DNA from: Chitinophaga pinensis
Lineage (GTDB): Bacteria > Bacteroidota > Bacteroidia > Flavobacteriales_D > Crocinitomicaceae
DNA: 6,340 bases
Direction of reading: 5' to 3'
Assembly: GCA_945897765.1 (NCBI GenBank)
Contig: CAMDGP010000133.1
Location: forward strand, 1-6,340
This document shows, piece by piece, positions 1-5,574 of this stretch. Positions within the stretch are counted from its first letter, which is position 1; every line of letters begins with the position of its first letter. Below the pieces are notes generated by a model that searched no databases, was not told the DNA's origin, and worked only from the letters and a program-made list of their open reading frames with translations. The translations under genes and the position numbers were made by a program.

Positions 1-228
1 ACTACGATTAACAAAACAACTTGTGTGAACTACGGTTTTTATTATCGTCACAATGATGCATTGATTACTACGTTGGGATTTAAAATCAAAGGAATTAAAT
101 TTGGTTTGGCTTTCGACGCTAATTTGTCCTATTTAAGCCAAGCAACTGCGAGTGTTGGTGCAATTGAAGTTTACTTTAAAACTATGAGTTTATACAAAAA
201 ATCATCTTCAAGAACGAAATTAAAATAG
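1..228 (+). CDS. PorP/SprF family outer-membrane protein (type IX secretion), C-terminal fragment
   Basis: This is the last 75 codons of a gene whose start lies before the window; the frame is open from base 1 and stops with TAG at 226-228. The visible part has the alternating hydrophobic/polar pattern of outer-membrane beta-strands. It follows the family's terminal layout: a YYR-N-DA strand, then GFKIKGIKFGLAFDANLS, then a short turn with A-T-A and the closing GAIEVYF strand. This matches the end of PorP/SprF proteins, which work with the type IX secretion and gliding apparatus of Bacteroidota and are often encoded next to large secreted adhesins. Which paralogue it is cannot be told from the fragment. 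A GTG at 25 could be read as a start, but the open frame upstream and the family match make an internal position far more likely. The basic Ser/Lys-rich tail after the last strand is unremarkable. Confidence 0.72.
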   Translation, partial: TTINKTTCVNYGFYYRHNDALITTLGFKIKGIKFGLAFDANLSYLSQATASVGAIEVYFKTMSLYKKSSSRTKLK

Positions 229-229
229 T

Positions 230-1123
230 CTAACTTTTATTCCATTTTGAAAGTCCTCCTGTATGAACAAAGAGGACTTTTTTATTTCTTATATTTTTTG
301 ATTTTATGAAATTCATTAATCCATACATTGCTTTACCAGTGTAGGTAGATTCAATTTCAAATGAATTTTGACCATTGAAATCTTTAATAAATTCATCCAA
401 AATAGTATCTGTTTTAGCATATCCTCCAAAATGAAATTCATCTAAAATTATGAGTTGATTTTCTATTTTTTCATATTCCTTTTCTCCAATTACAGAAGTC
501 ATTTCTATTTTACTATTAAAACCTTTCAATACAGGAACAACAATTAATTGGGCGCTTTTCGGAATTGACTGAGCTATTCCAATACTTGTGGTTGTAGTAC
601 CTTGAGCTAAACAATAATAATCAAAATCATCATCTAATTCGGTAATAATTTCTTTACATCCCTCTACTCCGTTCAAATTACAACCACCTTCAGGAATAGA
701 TAAAAAAATTTGTCCATCTATTTCAATAATTCCATCTTGTTTTTTAATCGTTGAAAAATAATTTCTTTCCAAAAACTCCAAATGCATTCCAAGATCCTGA
801 CATCTTCGAAGAACCGTATTTGAATCTGGATTTAATTCATTTCCACGAACTCGTCCAATAATTTTTAAATCTGTTAGTTTAGCCGCTGCCGCACTTGCTA
901 ATAAATGATTTGAATATGCTCCGCCATAAGTTACAACTCCAGCTAACGAATTGTCTAGACAAAACTTTAAATTATATTTTAACTTACGAACTTTATTGCC
1001 AGAAATTTCTTCGTGGATTAAATCATCTCTTTTAACGAACAATTTACAATTCAAATCGTTTAGCTTTCTATAGACGAAACTTTCTACTTTTGTCTTTTCA
1101 ATTAAATCTTTAATCCAATTCAT
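230..1123 (-). CDS. PLP-dependent D-cysteine desulfhydrase / ACC deaminase family protein
   Basis: This is a 297-residue fold-type II PLP enzyme, close to the usual family length of about 300-340. The PLP Schiff-base lysine is K44 in the motif ISGNKVRKL (40-48). The GGAYSNH segment (67-73) supplies the catalytic/cofactor-contacting Ser71 and Asn72. PEGG is at 144-147, the phosphate-binding loop QGTTTTSIG at 174-182, YTGKAM at 261-266, and HTGG at 287-290. Family members open the ring of ACC to 2-oxobutyrate plus ammonia, or cleave D-cysteine to pyruvate, sulfide and ammonia. The two residues known to separate these activities in ACC deaminase (Glu295 and Leu322, Pseudomonas numbering) appear as Thr262 and Thr288, which favours the desulfhydrase type. 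The start is the ATG at 1123-1121. There is no Shine-Dalgarno sequence. The protein has no signal peptide and should be cytoplasmic. Its stop is one base from that of the convergent porP-like gene, and its start is ten bases from the divergent DUF5522 gene. Confidence 0.88.
   Translation of the reverse strand: MNWIKDLIEKTKVESFVYRKLNDLNCKLFVKRDDLIHEEISGNKVRKLKYNLKFCLDNSLAGVVTYGGAYSNHLLASAAAAKLTDLKIIGRVRGNELNPDSNTVLRRCQDLGMHLEFLERNYFSTIKKQDGIIEIDGQIFLSIPEGGCNLNGVEGCKEIITELDDDFDYYCLAQGTTTTSIGIAQSIPKSAQLIVVPVLKGFNSKIEMTSVIGEKEYEKIENQLIILDEFHFGGYAKTDTILDEFIKDFNGQNSFEIESTYTGKAMYGLMNFIKSKNIRNKKVLFVHTGGLSKWNKS
250..283 (+). terminator. Putative intrinsic terminator of the porP-like gene, inside the convergent CDS
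   Basis: A perfect 9-base inverted repeat, AAAGTCCTC (250-258) and GAGGACTTT (272-280), encloses a 13-base loop. On the + strand it runs into six consecutive T residues (278-283), as expected for a factor-independent terminator. It begins 22 bases after the porP stop codon. It lies entirely within the 3' end of the opposite-strand PLP enzyme gene and covers the codons for residues about 282-292. On the minus strand the T-run after the hairpin is only three bases, so it should act mainly on + transcripts. The long loop and the coding constraint leave some doubt. Confidence 0.5.
1085..1092 (+). promoter_or_regulatory. Candidate -7 box for the DUF5522 gene
   Basis: TACTTTTG is a perfect match to the Bacteroidota -7 consensus TAnnTTTG. 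It would start transcription near 1099, about 35 bases before the DUF5522 ATG. No TTG/TTTG -33 element is visible 17-23 bases upstream, and the box lies inside the coding sequence of the divergent PLP enzyme. With so AT-rich a genome a chance match is possible. Confidence 0.3.
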
Positions 1124-1133
1124 AACTCAAAAA

Positions 1134-1331
1134 ATGACTGATGGTTTTTCCTCTTTCTCAAAACGCTCAAATTTAGACACTGAAGATTATTATTTGAGTG
1201 ATGAAGGATATATTGTGTTTACGGAAAAATACCATTTGAAACGTGGTTATTGCTGTAAAAGCGGGTGTAAACATTGCCCTTATGGTTACGATAAAAAAAC
1301 AAATACAATCAAAAAAACAAGTGGTTTTTAG
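1134..1331 (+). CDS. Small Cys-rich DUF5522 family protein
   Basis: This is a 65-residue protein. Its middle carries the DUF5522 pattern: DYYLSDEGYIVFTEKYHLKRG (18-38, shown in part as YY-x3-EG-x3-FTE-x2-HL-x-RG), then CC-x3-C-x2-CPYG (40-51). Cys40, Cys41, Cys45 and Cys48 with His34 and His47 form a compact cluster that could bind a metal ion; that is inference, since the family's function is not known to me. The N-terminal 15 residues and the Lys/Thr-rich tail look disordered. There is no signal peptide or membrane segment, so it is probably cytoplasmic. The ATG at 1134 is chosen because the whole domain follows it and it is the only ATG in the frame before the domain. The gene diverges from the PLP enzyme by ten bases and overlaps the acyltransferase stop by four. 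It is probably transcribed alone. Confidence 0.85.
   Translation: MTDGFSSFSKRSNLDTEDYYLSDEGYIVFTEKYHLKRGYCCKSGCKHCPYGYDKKTNTIKKTSGF
1168..1175 (-). promoter_or_regulatory. Candidate -7 box for the PLP enzyme gene
   Basis: Read on the minus strand, this is TAAATTTG, a perfect TAnnTTTG match. Initiation would fall near 1161, giving a leader of about 38 bases before the ATG at 1123. It lies inside the DUF5522 coding region, as any promoter for this gene must, given the ten-base gap between starts. No matching -33 TTG is visible at normal spacing, so support is weak. Confidence 0.28.
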
Positions 1332-1870
1332 CGTATGCCATTTTCAGGAAATCTACCTTGATAGTTTTTCATTACACTTTTAATGTAATCAATGTCCTTT
1401 TTGACGTCTCCAGTGGGATAAAATAATGAATGAAAACCTCCTGTTTTAGTTTTAAAATCTATGTAGCAAATGTAAATAGGTACGTTTGCATTCTGAGCAA
1501 TGTAATAAAACCCTTTTTTCCAATTCGGATTGTAACTTCTTGTTCCCTCTGGGGAAAATACAATGTAAAGAGATTCTGATGTTTTAAATAACTTTGCTGC
1601 TTTTTCAGTTAAATTATTATTGCTTTTGCGATCAACAGGAATTGCACCAATCCACTTTAAAAGCCAACCTAATGGTGGGAAAAAAAGTTCTTTTTTAACC
1701 AAGTATCGTCCTTTTAAGCCAAATAGTACAAAGGAAAGTCTACCAATAATAAAATCCCAATTTGAGGTATGTGGGCCTACAACAATTACAGCTTTAGGTA
1801 CTTCAGGACCTCTTTCATCTATTTTCCAGCCAAAAATTCGGAAAAGAAACCTTGCAATATTTTTTTTCAT
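1328..1870 (-). CDS. PlsC-like 1-acyl-glycerol-3-phosphate acyltransferase family protein
   Basis: This is a 180-residue acyltransferase of the PlsC/LPLAT type, which moves an acyl chain from a carrier to a glycerophosphate-like acceptor at the inner face of the membrane. All main motifs are visible in order: PHTSNWDF, giving the catalytic His34 and Asp39 of HxxxxD; GAIPVDR at 75-81; FSPEGTRS at 105-112, with the acceptor-binding Glu and Arg; and VPI at 130-132. The protein is shorter than classical PlsC (about 240 residues). It belongs to the compact HTSNWDF subgroup common in Bacteroidota, whose true acceptor (lysophosphatidate, ornithine lipid or other) cannot be read from sequence. The hydrophobic N-terminus (residues 5-15, basic and amphipathic) may attach it to the membrane. 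I chose the ATG at 1870-1868. A TTG two codons upstream (1876) is possible but less likely. The 3' end overlaps the convergent DUF5522 gene by the four bases TTAG. Confidence 0.87.
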   Translation of the reverse strand: MKKNIARFLFRIFGWKIDERGPEVPKAVIVVGPHTSNWDFIIGRLSFVLFGLKGRYLVKKELFFPPLGWLLKWIGAIPVDRKSNNNLTEKAAKLFKTSESLYIVFSPEGTRSYNPNWKKGFYYIAQNANVPIYICYIDFKTKTGGFHSLFYPTGDVKKDIDYIKSVMKNYQGRFPENGIR

Positions 1871-1873
1871 CTT

Positions 1874-1881
1874 CAAAAGTA
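1874..1881 (-). promoter_or_regulatory. TAnnTTTG match immediately before the acyltransferase start
   Basis: On the minus strand this reads TACTTTTG, a perfect -7 consensus, ending three bases before the ATG at 1870. If real, transcription would begin at or inside the start codon. That implies a leaderless message, a slightly later start, or a chance match. No -33 element is visible at normal spacing. Confidence 0.2.
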
Positions 1882-1914
1882 ATCAATTCAACTTTGATGT
1901 ACCTTTACTTTACA

Positions 1915-3165
1915 ATGAATAAAATAAAAGAAATAAGTATTCTTGTGATTTTTGGTTTAATTCTATTCAGTATCAATTCCATTACTAAGCGGAAAACTTC
2001 TGAAAAACAAAAAACAATAATCTCACTTCCAATAAATACAGTTCAATACACAAGAATTGAAAGTATCCATTTATTGAAAAAGTTTATTTACAATGAACTT
2101 TTTGTAATTAAAGATGAACTTGTTTTAGAAAAACTTAAATCTATTTCCAAAAATCAAGATGTAAATGAGTTTTCAGCTTCAAACTTTAATATTGATATAA
2201 CTGCTCCAATAGAGTTGATAAATATCAATTTAGATAGAGAAAATTATTCAATCATTCGAATTAAATCCAATAAAAAAGGAATTGAAGGAAAATTTTATTT
2301 ACCCTATTTTGAAACAGAAAGCGAGAAATGCTTCTTAATAAAAGGAGACAAGAAAAACATTAAATCTTTAAAAAAGCAATTTTCAAAGTCATTCAAATAT
2401 TCATTGGAATCAAAAACAGATATTGCAATTTTCAATTTTGACAACAAAAAATTAGTTAGGTCTAGCAGTATTTCCATTCAAAAAAATCGAATTAAAGTGA
2501 TTACAAATGAAAAGCAGCACCTGCAAAAGAAACAATTATTATTGCAGGAAAGTGGGTTTCATTTTTCATTTCCTGTTGAATATGGAATTCAAATGAACGA
2601 ACAATTGCAACAAATTCCAATTTTACCTAAAATCAATTTTCCATTTAAAGACATTAGACATATCTCTGGAAATTATTCAGGATTTAAATTCACTGAAAAC
2701 GATTCTATTATTGGAATTCCAAGAATTGACCTTTTGATTTCATTTAATAAAAAAACGAAAGTTGATTCACTTATCTTAAACCTTATGAAACAATTAAATT
2801 TAGAATTTCCAATACAAAACAATCAACTTTCATTTGGAAAAGAGAAACTCTATTTTTCGCAGATAACTCCAAAAATTATTTATTTAAGTACTCGAAATAG
2901 TACTCCAAAAATAGAAAAATCAAGCCATTCTATAAAAATAGCAGGTGACTTAACCAAGATAACCGAACTGGAAAATGCTGGATGGAAAGGGATGCTGATA
3001 GAAGTAATTCCAGTTTTTAAGTCAACTAAAAACCTTCTTCAAACAACAAAAAATGTGGAATTTAAAAAAGTCAATGCTCATTCTTATGAGATTTTAATTC
3101 CCATGAAAGAAAATAAAAATGTTTACCACGAGTTAATAAAACTTGCTCTTTCATCTGCTTTTTAA
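1915..3165 (+). CDS. Hypothetical membrane-anchored protein, 416 residues
   Basis: I do not recognise this family. The protein opens with one hydrophobic stretch (residues about 7-23, in MNKIKEISILVIFGLILF), followed by KRK. This suggests a single N-terminal membrane anchor or uncleaved signal with a large soluble part, probably on the periplasmic side. There is no lipobox, and only one Cys follows. The rest is Lys/Ile/Ser/Asn-rich with frequent alternating strand patterns. The C-terminal region (about 350-416) looks the most structured, with GDLTKI, a GWKGMLIEVIP segment and a final YEILIPMK strand before a helix. I chose the ATG at 1915 because it places the anchor right at the N-terminus. 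An in-frame ATG at 1897 would add six residues, and a TTG at 1852 would overlap the divergent acyltransferase. It is monocistronic between a divergent start and convergent glnN, and no recognisable promoter was found for it. Confidence 0.8.
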   Translation: MNKIKEISILVIFGLILFSINSITKRKTSEKQKTIISLPINTVQYTRIESIHLLKKFIYNELFVIKDELVLEKLKSISKNQDVNEFSASNFNIDITAPIELININLDRENYSIIRIKSNKKGIEGKFYLPYFETESEKCFLIKGDKKNIKSLKKQFSKSFKYSLESKTDIAIFNFDNKKLVRSSSISIQKNRIKVITNEKQHLQKKQLLLQESGFHFSFPVEYGIQMNEQLQQIPILPKINFPFKDIRHISGNYSGFKFTENDSIIGIPRIDLLISFNKKTKVDSLILNLMKQLNLEFPIQNNQLSFGKEKLYFSQITPKIIYLSTRNSTPKIEKSSHSIKIAGDLTKITELENAGWKGMLIEVIPVFKSTKNLLQTTKNVEFKKVNAHSYEILIPMKENKNVYHELIKLALSSAF

Positions 3166-3167
3166 TC

Positions 3168-3201
3168 AAAAAAAACGTGTGCTAATTGCTTAACACACGT
3201 T
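3168..3201 (-). terminator. Intrinsic terminator of glnN
   Basis: AACGTGTG (3174-3181) and CACACGTT (3194-3201) form a perfect 8-base stem. It can continue past one mismatch through TAA (3183-3185) and TTA (3190-3192) to a four-base loop. Read on the minus strand, the hairpin is followed by eight T residues (complement of A 3168-3175), 24 bases after the glnN stop codon. On the + strand there is no T-run after it, so it serves glnN rather than the convergent hypothetical gene. Confidence 0.85.
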
Positions 3202-3224
3202 CGAATCATTTACAGCAGTCGGTT

Positions 3225-5411
3225 TTATCTTGTAAATAACATTTCTCTAAATTTCGGCAAAGGCCATAATTCGTCGTCAACAAGTAACTCTAATTTGTCG
3301 GCGTGGTAACGAATTTCATCAAAATAAGGCTTTACCTTATCACAGTATACAAATGCTTTTGCTTCAGCGTGATCGTGTTTATTTGCTGATTTTCTTTCTT
3401 CCAACATAGTATCGGAAGCCTTTTTCATTGCATTAACGTGGCCTGAAATTTCTTCGATTATCTCGATGATTGCTTTTCCATTTTGCTTTCCAGCTTTATC
3501 GCCAAAGATTGAGATTAAACCTTGAACATTTTGAATCAATCTATTTTGATATTCAGTTGCAGCAGGAATAAAGTAGTTTTGAGTCATGTCACCCATCAAA
3601 CGCGATTCGATTTGGATTTTTAATACATAATTCTCAAATTCAATTTCTTTTCTAGCTTCTAATTCTCTTGCAGAAAGAACATTCATTTCTTCAAATAAAT
3701 CTGCAACTTTTTTGTCATCCCATATTTTTAAAGCTCTCGGTGTGTCTTTGTGGTTTGATAAACCTCTTTTTTCAGCTTCAACCACCCATTCGTCACCATA
3801 ACCATTTCCTTCGAAGCGAATTGTTTTAGAACGTTTAATTAAAACTTGAAGTTCCTTTAAAATAGCCTCATCTTTAGATTCACCTTTATCAATGCGTGCG
3901 TCTACCGATTTCTTAAAGTCTTTCAATTGTTTAGCCATAATTGTATTTAAAACAATCATAGCTGAACTGCAATTTGCAGAAGACCCAACAGCTCTAAACT
4001 CAAACTTGTTTCCTGTAAATGCAAACGGTGAAGTTCTATTTCTATCCGTATTATCCAACAAAATTTGTGGGATTTTTCCGATGTTTAACTTTAACTCTGT
4101 TTTGTCTTGTGGAGTCATTTTTCCAGCTTTCACATTTTGCTCTAAATCATCTAACAAAGCAGAAAGTTGGGTGCCAATAAATGCTGAAATAATTGCTGGT
4201 GGGGCTTCGTTAGCACCCAAACGATGGTCGTTTCCTGCTGATGCTATTGCTGCTCTTAACAAATCTGCATTATCATAGATTGCATTAATTGTGTTTACAA
4301 AAAACGTCAAGAACTGTAAGTTTGATTTCGGATTTTTCCCTGGAGCCAATAAATTGACACCTGTGTTAGTACTTAATGACCAGTTGTTATGTTTTCCAGA
4401 ACCGTTAACACCAGCGAATGGTTTTTCATGGAATAAAATTCGAAAATTATGTTTTCGAGCAATTTTCTCCATTAAATCCATCAACAATAAGTTGTGGTCA
4501 TTTGCCAAATTACATTCTTCAAAAATCGGAGCACATTCGAATTGGTTTGGTGCAACCTCATTGTGGCGAGTCGTAACAGGAATCCCTAACTTCAATGATT
4601 CAATCTCAAATTCTCTCATAAATTCCGTTACGCGCTCAGGAATTGAACCAAAATAATGATCTTCTAATTGTTGACCTTTTGCTGGAGCATGACCAAACAA
4701 AGCTCTTCCAGTCATTAAAATATCAGGACGCGCGTTATATAAAGCTTGGTCAATTAAGAAATATTCTTGTTCCCAACCTAAAGTCGCATTTACTTTCGTT
4801 ACATTTTTATCAAAGTATTGACAAACCTCAACTGCAGCTTGATCAACTGCGTGTAAAGCTTTCAATAAAGGCATTTTAAAATCTAGTGATTCTCCAGTAT
4901 AAGAGATGAAAATTGTTGGTATACAAAGGGTTTTTCCAATCATAAAAGCTGGTGAAGATGGATCCCAAGCAGTGTAACCTCTCGCTTCAAATGTATTTCT
5001 TATTCCACCATTTGGGAAAGAAGATGCGTCTGGTTCTTGTTGAACTAACAAATCGCCATCAAAACGCTCAATTGCTTTTCCTGGTCCGATTGGTTTTAAA
5101 AATGCATCGTGTTTTTCAGCAGTTGCTCCAGTTAAAGGCTGAAACCAATGTGTATAATGTGTTGCACCTTTGGAAATTGCCCAATCTTTCATTGCTGATG
5201 CGACTTGATCTGCATTCTTGCGGTCTAAACGTGTTCCATTTTGAGTTGATTCTACCATTGATTTGTAAGTTTCAGATGGAAGAAATTCTCTCATAATGTC
5301 AATATGAAAAACATTCACCCCAAATAATTCGGACAACTTACCGTCATAATCAACATGTTTAGGTTCTCTGTTTAGAACATCTTGATACGCTTTTAATCTC
5401 TTTGTAGCCAT
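3225..5411 (-). CDS. glnN: Glutamine synthetase type III (GSIII)
   Basis: This 728-residue protein makes L-glutamine from glutamate, ammonia and ATP, the central step of ammonium assimilation in the cytoplasm. The length and motifs are those of the type III family (about 700-730 residues), not the 450-residue GSI. It has the N-terminal GSIII extension (1-90), GATAEKHDAF (95-104), GWEQEYF (212-218, metal-binding Glu214 and Glu216), and HNEVAPNQFE (283-292). It also has GVNGSGKHNNWSLS (334-347, the active-site His341 loop), NRTSPFAF (458-465) and NKFEFRAVGSS (468-478). A long helical C-terminal part (about 500-728) is typical of the dodecameric GSIII enzymes. Every catalytic motif is intact. 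The ATG at 5411-5409 gives MATKRL, close to the usual family start, and is preceded by an A-rich stretch rather than a Shine-Dalgarno sequence. It is monocistronic, with its own two-box promoter and terminator. The inverted repeat in its promoter suggests nitrogen-responsive control, which is inference. Confidence 0.97.
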   Translation of the reverse strand: MATKRLKAYQDVLNREPKHVDYDGKLSELFGVNVFHIDIMREFLPSETYKSMVESTQNGTRLDRKNADQVASAMKDWAISKGATHYTHWFQPLTGATAEKHDAFLKPIGPGKAIERFDGDLLVQQEPDASSFPNGGIRNTFEARGYTAWDPSSPAFMIGKTLCIPTIFISYTGESLDFKMPLLKALHAVDQAAVEVCQYFDKNVTKVNATLGWEQEYFLIDQALYNARPDILMTGRALFGHAPAKGQQLEDHYFGSIPERVTEFMREFEIESLKLGIPVTTRHNEVAPNQFECAPIFEECNLANDHNLLLMDLMEKIARKHNFRILFHEKPFAGVNGSGKHNNWSLSTNTGVNLLAPGKNPKSNLQFLTFFVNTINAIYDNADLLRAAIASAGNDHRLGANEAPPAIISAFIGTQLSALLDDLEQNVKAGKMTPQDKTELKLNIGKIPQILLDNTDRNRTSPFAFTGNKFEFRAVGSSANCSSAMIVLNTIMAKQLKDFKKSVDARIDKGESKDEAILKELQVLIKRSKTIRFEGNGYGDEWVVEAEKRGLSNHKDTPRALKIWDDKKVADLFEEMNVLSARELEARKEIEFENYVLKIQIESRLMGDMTQNYFIPAATEYQNRLIQNVQGLISIFGDKAGKQNGKAIIEIIEEISGHVNAMKKASDTMLEERKSANKHDHAEAKAFVYCDKVKPYFDEIRYHADKLELLVDDELWPLPKFREMLFTR

Positions 5412-5430
5412 TTTTTTATATTTTTCTGAG

Positions 5431-5463
5431 CAAAATTAAAAATTTTTAGGGGGTAATACCAAA
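5431..5463 (-). promoter_or_regulatory. Probable glnN promoter (Bacteroidota type)
   Basis: On the minus strand, TTTG (complement of 5460-5463) is followed after 21 bases by TAATTTTG (complement of 5431-5438). This matches the TTTG / TAnnTTTG pattern used by the primary sigma factor of Bacteroidota at an accepted spacing. Transcription should begin near 5424, leaving a leader of roughly 13 bases before the ATG at 5411. The spacer contains the left arm of the G5/C5 inverted repeat, so a protein bound there would cover the promoter. Confidence 0.6.
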
Positions 5464-5494
5464 TTTTTATCATAATTTTTAAACATACCCCCTA
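5447..5494. repeat. Perfect 9-base inverted repeat with G5/C5 cores between glnN and the lipoprotein gene
   Basis: TAGGGGGTA (5447-5455) and its exact complement TACCCCCTA (5486-5494) are separated by 30 AT-rich bases. The arm centres are 39 bases apart. Runs of five G or C stand out strongly in so AT-rich a region. The left arm overlaps a smaller palindrome, GGTA-A-TACC (5452-5460). The left arm sits inside the glnN promoter spacer and the right arm lies upstream of it, on the side of the divergent lipoprotein gene. A two-site operator for a nitrogen or carbon regulator is the most natural reading. A very long-loop RNA hairpin is less likely, because glnN transcription starts downstream of both arms. 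Confidence 0.6.
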
Positions 5495-5542
5495 TATTTT
5501 TAGGCTAAAATCAAAAATAAATGAAATCTGTACTTTTAAGTA

Positions 5543-5569
5543 TTGAATTAACTATTTTCTGTATTTTTG
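5543..5569 (+). promoter_or_regulatory. Candidate promoter of the lipoprotein gene
   Basis: TTG (5543-5545) and a perfect TAnnTTTG box, TATTTTTG (5562-5569), are separated by 16 bases, one short of the usual range. The box ends five bases before the chosen ATG at 5575, so the message would be leaderless or nearly so. If the ATG at 5521 were the true start, this promoter would lie inside the gene and could not be the one used. Confidence 0.35.
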
Positions 5570-5574
5570 AAAAT

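Larger units (their letters stand above)
5411..5501. other. Helically spaced T-tracts in the glnN upstream region
   Basis: T5-T7 tracts begin at 5411, 5421, 5443, 5464, 5476 and 5497, giving intervals of 10, 22, 21, 12 and 21 bases, all near one or two turns of the helix. Four of them share the word ATTTTTA (5442, 5463, 5475, 5496), and two share ATTTTTAGG (5442-5450 and 5496-5504). Phased tracts of this kind bend DNA, which could bring the two arms of the inverted repeat together. The observation is direct; the function is inferred. Confidence 0.45.

Noticed and set aside
1313..1329. AAAAAC / GTTTTT inverted repeat before the DUF5522 stop, a possible terminator
   Set aside because: The six-base stem is nearly all A-T and lies inside the coding region with no T-run beyond the stem itself; it is too weak to call.
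1852..1914. Longer N-terminus of the hypothetical protein from a TTG at 1852 or ATG at 1897
   Set aside because: The TTG start would overlap the divergent acyltransferase and bury the membrane anchor behind 21 extra residues. The ATG at 1915 gives a normal anchor, though 1897 cannot be excluded.
1620..1922. + strand open frame of 100 codons
   Set aside because: It is antisense to the acyltransferase, whose catalytic motifs fix the true strand, and it also overlaps the start of the next gene.
3892..5296. Several + strand open frames (3892-4278, 4291-4656, 4643-4879, 4952-5296)
   Set aside because: They lie antisense to glnN, whose motifs are intact throughout, and their translations show no family features; they are shadows of the real gene.
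5447..5494. Reading the G5/C5 inverted repeat as a terminator or a riboswitch stem
   Set aside because: The 30-base loop, the lack of a T-run directly after either arm in the right place, and a predicted glnN start downstream of both arms argue for DNA-level binding sites instead.
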